Part shown: positions 46,202 through 56,890 of the stretch, one piece after another | Position numbering within the stretch: position 1 is the stretch's first letter | How the letters are laid out: the number at the start of each line of letters is the position of its first letter | Assembly: GCF_000143535.2 (NCBI RefSeq) | Contig: NC_037319.1 | Location: forward strand, 744,001-808,000 | Source: Botrytis cinerea B05.10 | Taxonomy: Eukaryota; Ascomycota; Leotiomycetes; Helotiales; Sclerotiniaceae | Length of the DNA: 64,000 nucleotides | Direction: 5' to 3' | The notes under the pieces: generated by a model | What the model was told of the DNA's origin: nothing | Databases searched by the model: none | The model's input: only the letters and a program-made list of their open reading frames with translations | Made by a program: the position numbers and the translations under genes

Positions 46202-48399
46202 ATGATGGTCGACTACGCAAAATATCGAGTGGTAGAATTGAAGGAGGTTCTTAAAGCTCGTCAACTTTCAACTGACGGCTTGAAAGCTGCTTTGGTGCAA
46301 CGTTTGACACAATCGGATGCCCGTCATGTATCTATCGAGGATGTGGTCAATCGAAAAGTTAAATCTAAAGTAACTTCTACCGCGTAAGTACCATCACCAA
46401 TCGTTATTCTTCTCAATTTCAATGTTGTCGTCACCTCTCTTGTTATTTATTGTCGTGGGGAGTTTCCATGCGACGGAAGAACGCGTGTGGCACAAAGAAC
46501 CTGCGCCGGTTTCCTTGATAATGATCATTCAACTAACGTAATTTTAGACCTCCACCTCGATCGCAAATTGGAGATGTCAACCTGAAGCTCGGCGCTCCGG
46601 CTCATACTATGGATACTCTCAAAAACACCCCAGGCTTCACTCCTACGGTCGCAGGCCAGGTAATTCTTGGCCAAGAGAACAGTCATGCCTCTGCACAGAA
46701 CCAGAATTCGCGAGCCGCTTTCGCAAAAAATATTCCTGCACAATCCACTCCAAACAGCAGTCAGGGTGTTCTATTCAGCGAAAATGACTTCAGCGATGAT
46801 GATGATATAGACTTGGACACCTACTACGACTTGCCAATGTCTCAGAAATCTTTCACTAATTCACAGCCAAAATCTCAACCTGGTGCGTACAGTCCATATC
46901 AAATGTGCCCTCACAATCAAGCCCATGGCACGATGCCACAAACTTCAAGCTCACAACAAGGCTATCCTACAATGTCGCAAAATTCTTATCCGCCAGTAAT
47001 TACTACTCCATGTCAGCCGTTGGCAAACATTACAGGTAACAAAATGCTACCGCCATCGTCCGCTAAGGCTTACCAAAAGCCCCTGATCTATGCTCCCTAC
47101 TTGATGTTCTATCAGCTAGAGCAGATGTATCCGAATGGCCAAAACTTTCAGGATGAGAATGCAAAACTTGCACGCAGAAAATGGTTGGCAAAGTTGGGTA
47201 TTGACGTTTCGCCATACAACTTTGTGTTCACCAATGAGTCACAAAGAGATAAAGTCGAAATTCATTGGGCTTTGAAGTCTCCGGAAGAGCGCCGAGATAT
47301 CGAACAGAAAGCTGTTCAATTGAAGCCACCCTATCAACTCACGCATGCGGTACCGCTACGCTTAGCCCCTTTGGTTTTACGAGCACCTGTTCCAATCAAT
47401 CTTATCGGTCCAGTCCCTCTGTCGTTCTACGAATTGGAGCAAAAATATTTCAAAATTCCACATAGAGAAAATTTGGCTTACTATGATCTTGTTCCAAAAC
47501 GCTTGGCTTGGCTTGAAGCACTAGGCTTCGACGACCCCAGATATCTACCTCTAGCGCAGAGTACGCGGGAACTACAGGTATTGAACGATCTCCATGATCA
47601 AAAACCAAGCGTAGAGCGAAGAGCTATTGAAGCTAAAGCAAAGTATATCAATGCCAAGCCCAGCATGCCAGATCTTTCGTGGGAGAATCTAGAGAAAGAG
47701 TATGAGATATACCCAGTAAGTGCTTTCACGACAAATACAGCATATAGCGACAAACGCCGCGAATGGCTCCAAAAGCTCGGCCTTGATGTTATCCCATTCT
47801 GCTATAAAACTGCACAGCTTCATGAGGGCAATATGCAGGGAATGGAAGTTGCCTGGAGTGAAATGACTGAGGTTGAACGCAGTAGAGTTCTTGAGACTGC
47901 GAAAACCATCAAAGAAGATAGCAACCCAGTTGTTGAATTATGGTCAGAATTTGAGTATACATATGGGTTTACTAAAGAAAAGGACAAGGAGTTTAAGAAC
48001 GACCCTGTTGGCTATTCCAAAAAGCGCGGATTATGGATCATTGACATAGGACTGAATGACGAACCTTTCAAGAACGTCAACGCCGGTCCTACCGCTTTAC
48101 AAGCAGCATGGTCCACAAAGCCTATCGAGGAGAGAAAGGCCATTGCCAACAAAGCTAAGTGGGAGAAAGAACGCTTTGTTAGGGACTTGGCGAGAAAAAA
48201 AGCCGAAAAGGCAGGGGGCAATTACAAGCCTCCTCCTACTGAAGTCAAGAAAACAAGCAAGCGCTCATCTATGACCAAAACGTATAACTACAAAGTTTCT
48301 AAGTCCTCTAGTTATAGAAACAATCAGTGTGGCTATGGTGGCTATGGTAGATCATATTCTTCACGTTATGGATATGGATGTGGATATAAAAGATACTAG
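46202..48399 (+). CDS. SAP-domain protein with four internal ~85-residue repeats
   Basis: Two exons, 46202-46383 and 46548-48399, about 677 residues. Residues 1-36 form a SAP motif (MMVDYAKYRVVELKEVLKAR, then STDGLKAALVQRL), a short helical DNA/RNA-binding module common in chromatin and RNA-processing proteins. A Gln/Ser/Tyr/Pro-rich, disordered stretch follows. From residue ~246 four diverged repeats begin at about 246, 352, 437 and 525. Each has the frame L/W-x2-LE-x-Y, then R-x-WL-x-LG, then W-x3-P-x-ERR-x-IE-x-KAK. I do not recognise this repeat. The tail is Gly/Tyr/Ser/Arg-rich (YGGYGRSYSS), an RNA-binding-like low-complexity end. It is probably nuclear and binds nucleic acid; exact role unknown. 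An upstream non-ATG extension (from 46085) is possible. Confidence 0.85.
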
Positions 48400-49438
48400 T
48401 TTGGGCTGACGTGCTTGCTTGACTTTTTCTAACCATCTTTTTACGAAGATACAATGTTCTAATAGTTGCTTATCTCTGAATTTGCATTCACGATGCTTTA
48501 CTAAATCTTTCCTTTGGGCTGTGTTTTCATGGAATATTTTCTAGGGGAAGGGAAGGTTGCCAAGGGTCTACCCGGAGCTGCTCAATCATTGCTTCATCTG
48601 AATTTGTACTTTCGGTTGACTTTTGGCGCATGGCGTCGAGGAGTCTGCTAACCATTCCTTGTATATGGTTGAAGACGTGGTATTGAAGTATCGAGAAGTA
48701 GATATGGCTCACCAGTTTGGCACACATGAAGGGGTTGTCTCTCAAACGGAATCAACAGATAGTGTACAATACATACTGAAATTAATAATCACAATACTGT
48801 GTAACATCAGCTTCCTCTTGAGATTTCCGTTGCTCCTGTGAAAATTTATTCTCTCGGTGAGGAATTCATTTCACCACTAACCTGCTTGTCTATTTTCAGC
48901 TCACCAACTCCACCATATGGACATGTAGATTTCACTCATGGTCAACATCAGGTACAATAATGTATAAAATGCAAGGAGAATGTCACCTAAAGTAATAATT
49001 AGTAGATTAATTGATCTTAGTATAGTTCTTTTACGGTTCAGCCTTGGTTCAACTACCAAGTATCGGCGAATGGTAAATCCAATCATTGGACCAATGACCA
49101 TGTAGAAATGCGAACTCGATTTCATTGGCTGCCACAAATGGCTGACCTGTAGCTGCTTCAAAGAGCCTCAATGCGTCCACTCTAGACAATTGTTAAGCAG
49201 CTTGAAAATTACAAAAGCTGGCTTGATTCGCATGTAACACTCACTGTATGGTGTGGCTCAAGCGAGCAGCGTCCACAATGATACCTTCTTATCCGATCGA
49301 ATTCTGAAATAATCGGAATACAGGGGAGGGGTTTTGCGATATCCAATTAAACAATTTCGAAGCGCAGGTGGCGGCTGGATGCATGATGCGTTGGTTACGC
49401 ATAATTGTGATTGAACTTCAGTTCATTCATTTTTCCTG
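48400..49438. other. Mostly intergenic; possible minus-strand gene remnant
   Basis: On the minus strand, 49161-48901 encodes a hydrophobic stretch (LRSINLLIITLGDILLAFYT) with two likely membrane segments, ending at a stop beside a GTGAGC donor-like site. A second minus-strand frame, 48745-48527, encodes CAKLVSHIYFSILQYHVFN. They might be exons of a small membrane protein, but no start codon and no frame-keeping splice chain could be established. Confidence 0.3.
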
Positions 49439-51794
49439 ATGCCTTCCAACGCACGACATCTTAAAAAAAAAATGGGTACTTTCGAGACCACTACGCTCAC
49501 GGCTCTCAGATCAGAAGAGCAACTAAATCTACTCAATGAGATTGACACGCTCCGCCGTTCAGGTATTAGTGATCATGTCTCCCTGCCACAAATTGCCGTT
49601 TGTGGAGATCAATCTAGTGGGAAAAGCTCCTGCTTAGAGGCCATCTCTGGAATTCCCTTTCCGCGCAAGGATACCTTGTGTACTCGCTTTGCGACCGAGC
49701 TTGTTCTCCGCAAGAGTTCCGTGGAGTCGGTCGTGGTAAATATCGTTCCTAGCCAAAAGAGGTCTCAGAAAGAGAGCCAGGAACTCGCCGGCTTTCAGTA
49801 CACGCTTCAGTCTTTTGACAAATTACCGGAATTGATAGAATCTGCCAAGATTGCTCTAGGTCTTGACAAGCCCGGAAGCGGGTTCTCTTCAGACATTCTT
49901 CGCATCGAAATTTCTGGCCCGACAAGGCCCCATCTAACAGTTGTTGACTTACCCGGTTTGATCCACGCCAAGAACGATGCTGAAGATGAAGAGAATGTGG
50001 AGGAAGTGGTATCTGAACTCGTTTACTCATATATGCGCCGTCCAAGAACAATAATATTGGCGGTTGTCTCTGCGCTAAACGATCGGGCTCTCCAAGCAGT
50101 GTTAAAGCAAGTCAAAGGAGTGGATCCACACGGTAGACGCACTATGGGCTTAATCACGAAGCCTGACACTCTATTTGAGGACTCCGATAGCGAGAAAGAC
50201 TTCGTCAAGCTAGCTTTAAATGAAGTAACGCATCTCAGACTCGGTTGGCACGTACTGAGGAACCGCGATTTCAACACGAAACATGTCACTTCTGTGGAGA
50301 GAGACAGGATAGAGGAAGAGTTTTTCTCACAGGGGATTTGGAAAACACTGCCTCGGGGAATCTTAGGAGTGTCACAGTTGCGAGAGCGTCTGAGTAGGGT
50401 TCTATTGGACCATATCAAGTCGGAGCTGCCAGCTCTCATCCGCGAGATTCAAGACATTTTGCACGAGTCACAGCAAGCAGTTATGAAACTCGGGGATCGC
50501 CGCGGAAACGCTGAGCAACAACGTTTGTACCTTTTAAAGCATAGCCAGCAATTTACAAACATCTGCAGAGCCTCGTGTGACGGTATATACGAGGACAAGT
50601 TTTTCGGAGATCTTGCTGGTGAAGAGTTTAAGACCCGTAGATTTCGAGCCGTTGTTCAGAATCTAAATCTGGCATTCGCCGAAATGGTGCGGCTAAACGG
50701 CCAACGTATCTATCTTCGGGGAAATGGACTCGAAGGGAAAAGTAGTGAGGCTATCTCTTGGGTTCGAGACATGTTAATTTCTTCGAGAGGAAGAGAGCTA
50801 CCAGGAACTTTCAGCCCGATGCTGATTGGAGATTTATTCAGAGTGCAATCGAAGCCATGGGAAACCATCTCCAAAGACCACCTCCAGGACATCTGGAAAA
50901 AAGCTCGTGGTCATTTAGAGGATATATTGTCGTCTCTCATGGATTCTGAGGCGTATATGGCGTTGCTCATGCTTTACGTCGACCCATTGATGGAAAAGCT
51001 GCTGAAGAGAGCCACTGGCGAATTGGACAGATTATTCCGTGATCGGCAGAGACATGCCATAACCTATAACCATTACTTCACCGAAACCGTCCAGAAAATT
51101 TCTGATTCTCGTAATCAAAAGAAACTCTTAGAAGTCTTAGAAAAAGCGTTTCCTGTAGATAGCTACAATCAAATTCGTACTGGACCGAAGGATCTCTCGA
51201 AAATATGCTCTATGATGTCGGAATCTATACCAGATATGGATACGCGTGCTAGCATCGAGCTTCTTGATCATTTGGAAGCGTTTTACAAGGTTAGATATTG
51301 AAAGAAGAATACTTGTGATACTTAACTAAACAATTCTTCAGGTGGCAATGAAGACTTTCGTGGACAATGTATCTATCCAGGTTATAGAGGCATCAATCGT
51401 GGACAATCTGGCGGATATCTTCAATCCACTTGTAGTAGCACAGATGACCAGCGAACTTGTTTCACAAATTGCTGCTGAGTCACAGGAGAATCAGACGCAA
51501 AGAGAGCGCCTGGAAAAGAAAATACATATTCTAGAGGAAGGCTTAAAGACCTGCAAACGGCATGCCGGTCGCTATGCTTCAGGTACGTAACCTCTTATAT
51601 GCGGCAGAATTGTTCTGATCGAACACGCCATAGAAGTTGCTCTTGAAGACCCTCCGACCCCCGTAATACAGACACCAAAGTCCCATGCGCCCTCTGTAGC
51701 TGAGCTGTACATCTCGAATGTTTCAAGTGTGGAGACCGAGGTCGAACATCACGCAGCTGATCAAGGAGAAGAAGCGAACAATTCGGTGAATTGA
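49439..51794 (+). CDS. Dynamin-like large GTPase (Mx-type, no PH domain)
   Basis: Three exons: 49439-51289, 51342-51582, 51634-51794, about 750 residues. G1 is GDQSSGKSS at residues 56-64, G3 is DLPG in VVDLPGLIH, G4 is TKPD (ITKPDTLF). The middle domain and a GTPase effector region (AMKTFVDNVSIQVIEASIVDNL) follow. There is no PH domain, no proline-rich domain and no transmembrane helix, which fits fungal Mx-like dynamins of unknown cargo rather than Vps1 or Dnm1. The C-terminal exon is an acidic, Val/Ser-rich tail. The family hydrolyses GTP while self-assembling around membranes; its physiological membrane here is unknown. Confidence 0.9.
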
Positions 51795-53017
51795 TCTGGT
51801 ATAGACCTCTCAACTTTCAGCTGTAATAACTAAATGTTCTGATAGGTGGATGCGACTCCTGCTCATACGCACGCAGCAAAAAAAGGTGGAGGAATTAAAG
51901 AGATTTTCGGGCGGGAAGCTTGTGGAGAAAAACGAACCAAGAAGAAGAAGAAACTTAAGGACTCCCCATTTATTCGAACTTGTGTTTATGAAGAATGAAG
52001 CTGGGGTTCTGGATCTCTGCAGTCACAACTTTCAAGCTAGATCAACTTGATATTGAATACTGCATTATTGTTGCTCAAATACTTCTTATCCTTTCTCTTT
52101 TGCGTTCCCACGCCTCCAAAGTACCCTCGACATTATCCCTAGCTCACAAGTTGCCCTGTGTGTAGAATGTCTCTAAAGCTAGATGCCATGGTCTATGATT
52201 TTCGTGACTCTTGATATCATCGGTAGGCAAGACAAGTCTGCTAGAGTAAATGGACTAAGCATGTGAAAAACAGAGTGCAAGTGGGATAAACGACCAAGCA
52301 GATATTTCTAGTTCGCGATATAACGGGGGCGATACCACCTACTTGGAAAATAATGTGTTAAAGTATGTGAAACTCCAGGGGCTTTCATCAAGTTCCAAAA
52401 TTTCCCGGTTTAAGTTCATATTCTGAAAACTATGGTTTTGGTTGATTGACAAAGAGTTATGACTTCGGACTCAACTTTGAGTGATATACATCGTCACCGG
52501 AAATTCAAGTTTGAGGTAGTAACACTAATCGTACCTGGGAATATATAGGGATTCCTCTGGTGGCTCCTATGCTAGTTGTTGCAGCTTGGTATCCTGACAC
52601 CGACGTTGCCGAATTCTTTGACGGCTTCAGCCTTTCCTCTTGGTTCCTGGATGATCCCATTGATACAACAATATTACGGAATACTACCATACCTCCCTCG
52701 CACAAGGCCACTTCTCATACAAGTACTAAGGTCGTGGTTCCCCTCCATTGTTAGAAAAATCATTGAGACGAACCAATCATCACATGTCGGCGAATCAATT
52801 TAGGAAAGTCCGACCGGGGTGACTTCGGTGTTTTTCCTAAGAGCTCCCTTGGCTCTCCACCTCCGCAGCATGAATGAGAAATCGTCATGACGGTATGAGG
52901 GGCAACAACTTATAAAGAGGGGTTGGATTTCCTATATTTTGAATTCTTTATATCACATCATTGAACTCTCTGTTCTGTACTGAACCTTTTATTCTCTAAT
53001 ACTTCGTCCGAATCAAA
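51795..53017. promoter_or_regulatory. Intergenic; TATA box before the 53018 gene
   Basis: A TATAAAG element at 52911-52917 sits about 100 bases before the ATG at 53018. The rest has several 60-75-codon frames around 52505-52810 on both strands, with no family content. Otherwise nothing seen. Confidence 0.5.
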
Positions 53018-54223
53018 ATGGCAGATAAGAAATACAATGTTGGAGTAATTGGCTACGGGTTTGTATGATTCCTCAAAAGCTGTCGAATATATACTAATAG
53101 AAGTTTGTAGCCTGTCAGCCAAAGTCTTCCATATTCCACTCATTCTTGTTACGCCATCCTTCACTCTCCACTCGATTGTTCAACGAACACCTAAGCCAAA
53201 CGACAATGCCGGCCAAGATCATCCAGAAGCCAAAATCTACAACTCCGCAGATGCTATGTTTGCAGATCCAGAAATTGACATCATTATCATATCGACAACC
53301 CCAGAGACACATTTCCCTTTCACGAAAGCCGCTTTACAAGCTGGTAAACATGTTATGGTAGAGAAACCATTCGTTCCTACATCCGCGGAAGCTTCAGAGC
53401 TTATTTCTATATCCAAAGAAACTGGAAAGTTCATTTGCGTATACCAGAATAGAAGATGGGACTCTGACTTCTTGACTGTCAAGAAATTGATGGCAGATGG
53501 TTTATTAGGAAGGGTGGTCGAATTTGAGACACATTTCGACAGGTTCAAGGGCGAGAAACCCGCAACTTGGAAGGGCACATTGACCATGGAAAATGCTGGC
53601 GGTGTTATATACGACCTGGGAACACATTTAATTGATCAAGCATTTTGCTTATTTGGCCAGCCGAAGACAGTAACAGCAATCTTTTCCAATCAAAGAGCTG
53701 ATGGTTCGGCAGAACCGGACAGCATCACCGTAATGCTGAATTATGGCGAGAAGGGACCATTAGTAACCGCAAAAGCTGGGGTAAGCATAAACACTGCATT
53801 ATTCACAGCTTCCTCCTCATATATTGAACATCGCTAATGATCAATTCATAGGTTCTATGCGTGGAAGAAGAGCAATTACGATACTGGGTTCGAGGATCAC
53901 AAGGTAGCTTTAAGAAATACCACCTTGATATTCAAGAAGACCAATTGAAGGCCGGTCTCAAGCCGGGTGATGCCAACTTTGGTATTGAATCAGAAGATAG
54001 GTCTGGAAGATTGGTGGTGTTTGAGGATGGAAAACCCAAGGGCAGCACATACAAGAACGTGACCCCTGAAACTTATGCTGCTCTCTATCAAGGCTTTGCC
54101 GATGCTATAACTAGTGGCAGCGAAGATGCTGTTCCAGTGAAAGCAAGCGAAGCTAGAGATGTCTTGAGAATTATCGAGGCAGCCAGGGAAAGTGCTAAGA
54201 GTGGAAAAACAGTTGCACTATAG
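53018..54223 (+). CDS. Gfo/Idh/MocA-family oxidoreductase
   Basis: Three exons: 53018-53058, 53111-53780, 53852-54223, about 360 residues. The first exon supplies most of the Rossmann motif (VGVIGYG, completed as GLSAKVFH across the intron). Next comes the NAD-binding continuation DIIIISTTPETHFPFTKAALQAGKHVMVEKP, in which the EKP lysine is the family's catalytic/binding residue. A further conserved block is GGVIYDLGTHLIDQA with the catalytic Asp/His region. The C-terminal alpha/beta domain (YAALYQGFADAI, VPVKASEARDVLRII) is standard. These enzymes use NAD(P) to oxidise or reduce sugars, inositols or related polyols. The exon 1 donor is the weak GTTTGT. The next gene is an amidohydrolase in the same direction 345 bases downstream. 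Confidence 0.92.
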
Positions 54224-54568
54224 GTGGACCATTTACAACTTTCCTATGGATGGATCAGGATTAAATCTTCCACAAATTCCTGCATTCCTTCTCTATCAGT
54301 AGACTATACCCCTAGTAATAGACCATGTTGACTTTAAAGTGGGATATTCTACGGATGTGCTGTTTTCAATTGCCTTCGGAGTAGGTGATAGGTATATCCG
54401 TTCGCGATCCGGAGATAAATTTAGCACAAGAATAAATCCGAAGCTAAATGCACGTCATCTCACTCCCTTCTCTACATATGTTCAATGACTATTTCTCATC
54501 AACGAATATAGAGAACAACGATTCGATTACTTTCAAGAAATAGACCAAGTATTCAAAAATCACTCAGA
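54224..54568. other. Short intergenic spacer
   Basis: 345 bases between two co-oriented genes; no gene. Contains the amidohydrolase leader with a short A-rich segment before ATG. Confidence 0.6.
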
Positions 54569-55549
54569 ATGTTACCTCTTATCACCCTCGAGGAACACTT
54601 TCTTTCCTCCGCAGTGCTTGCCGCCCAACAAGCAAGCGGGGCCCCTGACCCATTCGCAGGATTCCCAGTTCAAATCTCCAGGAAACTAAAATCCCTTGAC
54701 AGTGAACGGGTAAAGGATATGGATGATGGAAACATCTCTCTACAAATTCTTTCTCATGGTCCTATGGATCATGCTCCTCTCAAATTGTGTCAAGAAATCA
54801 ACGATGAACTCGCAGCTGCTATCTCCAAGAATCCGTCCCGTCTAAAAGGGTTCGCAACTTTACCTATGGGCTCGCCTTTAGACGCAGCTCAAGAGTTAGA
54901 TCGATGTATCAATAAACTCGGCTTTGTGGGCGCATTAATTGACAACCATCTTGACGGCGAGTTCTACGATGATGAGAAATTCTGGAGTGTTTTTGAAAAA
55001 GCTAGTGCTTTGGATGTACCTATCTATATCCATCCCAATTTCACAGCTGAGAAGGATATGAGCAAATACCGTGGCAACTATCCTGAGGGTGTAGCAATGG
55101 CGTTGAGTAATTGGGGACTAGGGTGGCATTTCGATACTGGGCTTCATTTTTTGCGTCTCTATGCTGCGGGATTGTTTGATCGGTTTCCGAAGTTAAAAAT
55201 AGTGTTGGGTCATATGGGTGAGCTTTTGCCGTTTAATCTGGAGAGGATATTCAAGGCGTCCGGGAGATGGGGAAGGGAGAGGGGATTAGAAAATGTTTGG
55301 GAGGAAAATTTGTGGGTTACTACGAGTGGGATGTTTTCGTTGGCGCCTTTGGCGTGTTTGGTGCAGACAAAGGGGAAGGATAAGATTCTATTTAGTGTCG
55401 ATTATCCTTTCTCGGAAAATGGGACGGGGAGGGATTTTGTGGAGAGGGTGGTTAAGAGTGGACTTTTTGGGGAGGAAGATTCGAGGGAGATGAAGGGGTT
55501 TGCGTTTGAGAATGCGGAGAGGTTGTTGAAGGTTAAGGCTAGGGAGTGA
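54569..55549 (+). CDS. Amidohydrolase-2 family decarboxylase/hydrolase
   Basis: Intronless, 326 residues. It is a TIM-barrel metalloenzyme of the ACMSD/aromatic acid decarboxylase group. Visible metal-region motifs are ITLEEHF near the N-terminus (Glu and His), YIHPNF, VLGHMGELLPF and the strand-8 FSVDYPFSENGTG with its Asp. In the family a divalent metal (Zn or Mn) and the Asp drive non-oxidative decarboxylation of hydroxybenzoates such as 2,3-dihydroxybenzoate or gamma-resorcylate. The mid-region GVAMALSNWGLGWHFDTGLHFLRL is typical of fungal members. No signal peptide, so cytosolic. Decarboxylation versus simple hydrolysis cannot be separated here. Co-oriented and close to the Gfo/Idh/MocA gene, which may mean a shared catabolic role. 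Confidence 0.88.
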   Translation: MLPLITLEEHFLSSAVLAAQQASGAPDPFAGFPVQISRKLKSLDSERVKDMDDGNISLQILSHGPMDHAPLKLCQEINDELAAAISKNPSRLKGFATLPMGSPLDAAQELDRCINKLGFVGALIDNHLDGEFYDDEKFWSVFEKASALDVPIYIHPNFTAEKDMSKYRGNYPEGVAMALSNWGLGWHFDTGLHFLRLYAAGLFDRFPKLKIVLGHMGELLPFNLERIFKASGRWGRERGLENVWEENLWVTTSGMFSLAPLACLVQTKGKDKILFSVDYPFSENGTGRDFVERVVKSGLFGEEDSREMKGFAFENAERLLKVKARE

Positions 55550-56890
55550 TGTGGTAATTGACGACGAGAAGTCTGGTTAGTGGTGGGATGTGCTTTGTAT
55601 CATTATTCTACTTTATATCTCAGCTCTATTTCCGGTCGGATGTTGGGAAATTCAATTGATACCCCTCTTGCTCAGTCTTCGTATTGTCATCTTTGGAAAG
55701 GAGACTCAACCTGCAAACTGACCGCAGCTAATTCCTGATAGCTATTAGCTATTAGCTAATAGCTACATAGATACTCATAGATATCATGTAGTCTCACAAT
55801 AAAAACACTGTGATACGATTCTGGTGTGCAAATTACAACGGTGATAAGCATACATGGTCTTTGGAAGGGAAGAGCAGTCTTAGTGCACCTTATCAATCCA
55901 GTTCCACGCGTGAGTTATGAGTTCTTTCCCCTTTGAACCTGTGCGGGGCTTAGGCTAGTAGAATACCTATGAAGAAAAAGAGCCATGAGTTCTCGTTGCA
56001 CATTTCATTCATCCGAGTTTCTGTTGTCATCTGCAGTCTTACATGAATCATTCGATATACTCAGAATCATTTACAACGTGCATTTTTCGCTTTTCGGTGA
56101 ATTTTGATTGCTACTGAGTAGCTTCTATCCATTGAGGAAAGACAATCTGTCAATTCTGAATATCAAGACAAATTGGTTCCCATTTCCACGGCTTTCATCT
56201 TCGATATTTGTATCTACCATCAACGAGAATATCCGTACTCTCTATTCTTGACACTTACCAAAGCCGCCATTGGATCAAACTTCCACGATATTCACTTGGT
56301 GCAAGTTCAACTTAACTTTCTCTTCTTCGGTATATCGAACCACAAGATTCTAGCTAATTCACATTTGAACTCGCAACTACGAGCCCGCGATCTAAGATAT
56401 CAACTCCTTCCTATTCTTCAGTAATTTAGCCAATTTAGAACTACTATCGAAGAAATCGTACATCGAAAGCCCCTTCTCGAAAGATTCTAATACGTGCAAA
56501 CTTGAGTCTGCGATCTCAGTTGCTGCCAATTTTCTTACCTTGCTGTCGCTCTCGTCAACAACTACCCAATCATACCTCACTTTCAGAAAAACGAATACCC
56601 CTCATCTTTTAGTGCCGTCTCTATTCACTATTCTTAGCGTGGAATCGAAAGGCTTTTCAATCTACTACTTTCCCACTTCCATCCTCTTTCAACCTTCTCA
56701 ACTACAACCACTCCCTCCCATACCTCCGTCGATCTATCTCGACTTCTCTTAGTTCTTTCTATTAACTTTATCTTTTGCTTCTCCATCTATCTTCTTCTAT
56801 TATTTACATCCTTCTACTTATTGATAGCTTTACTCAAATTCTGCAATCATACCTCCAAAGGGCCGTAAGCAAGATCAGCGAGTTGAAGTC
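55550..56890. other. Intergenic; TAGCTAT repeat/hairpin near 55740
   Basis: No gene supported. Around 55735-55765 are several TAGCTAT/ATAGCTA units in direct and inverted order, able to form a small hairpin. The region before 56891 is a long C/T-rich, A-poor leader-like tract (about 56430-56830), characteristic of fungal promoters. Confidence 0.5.
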
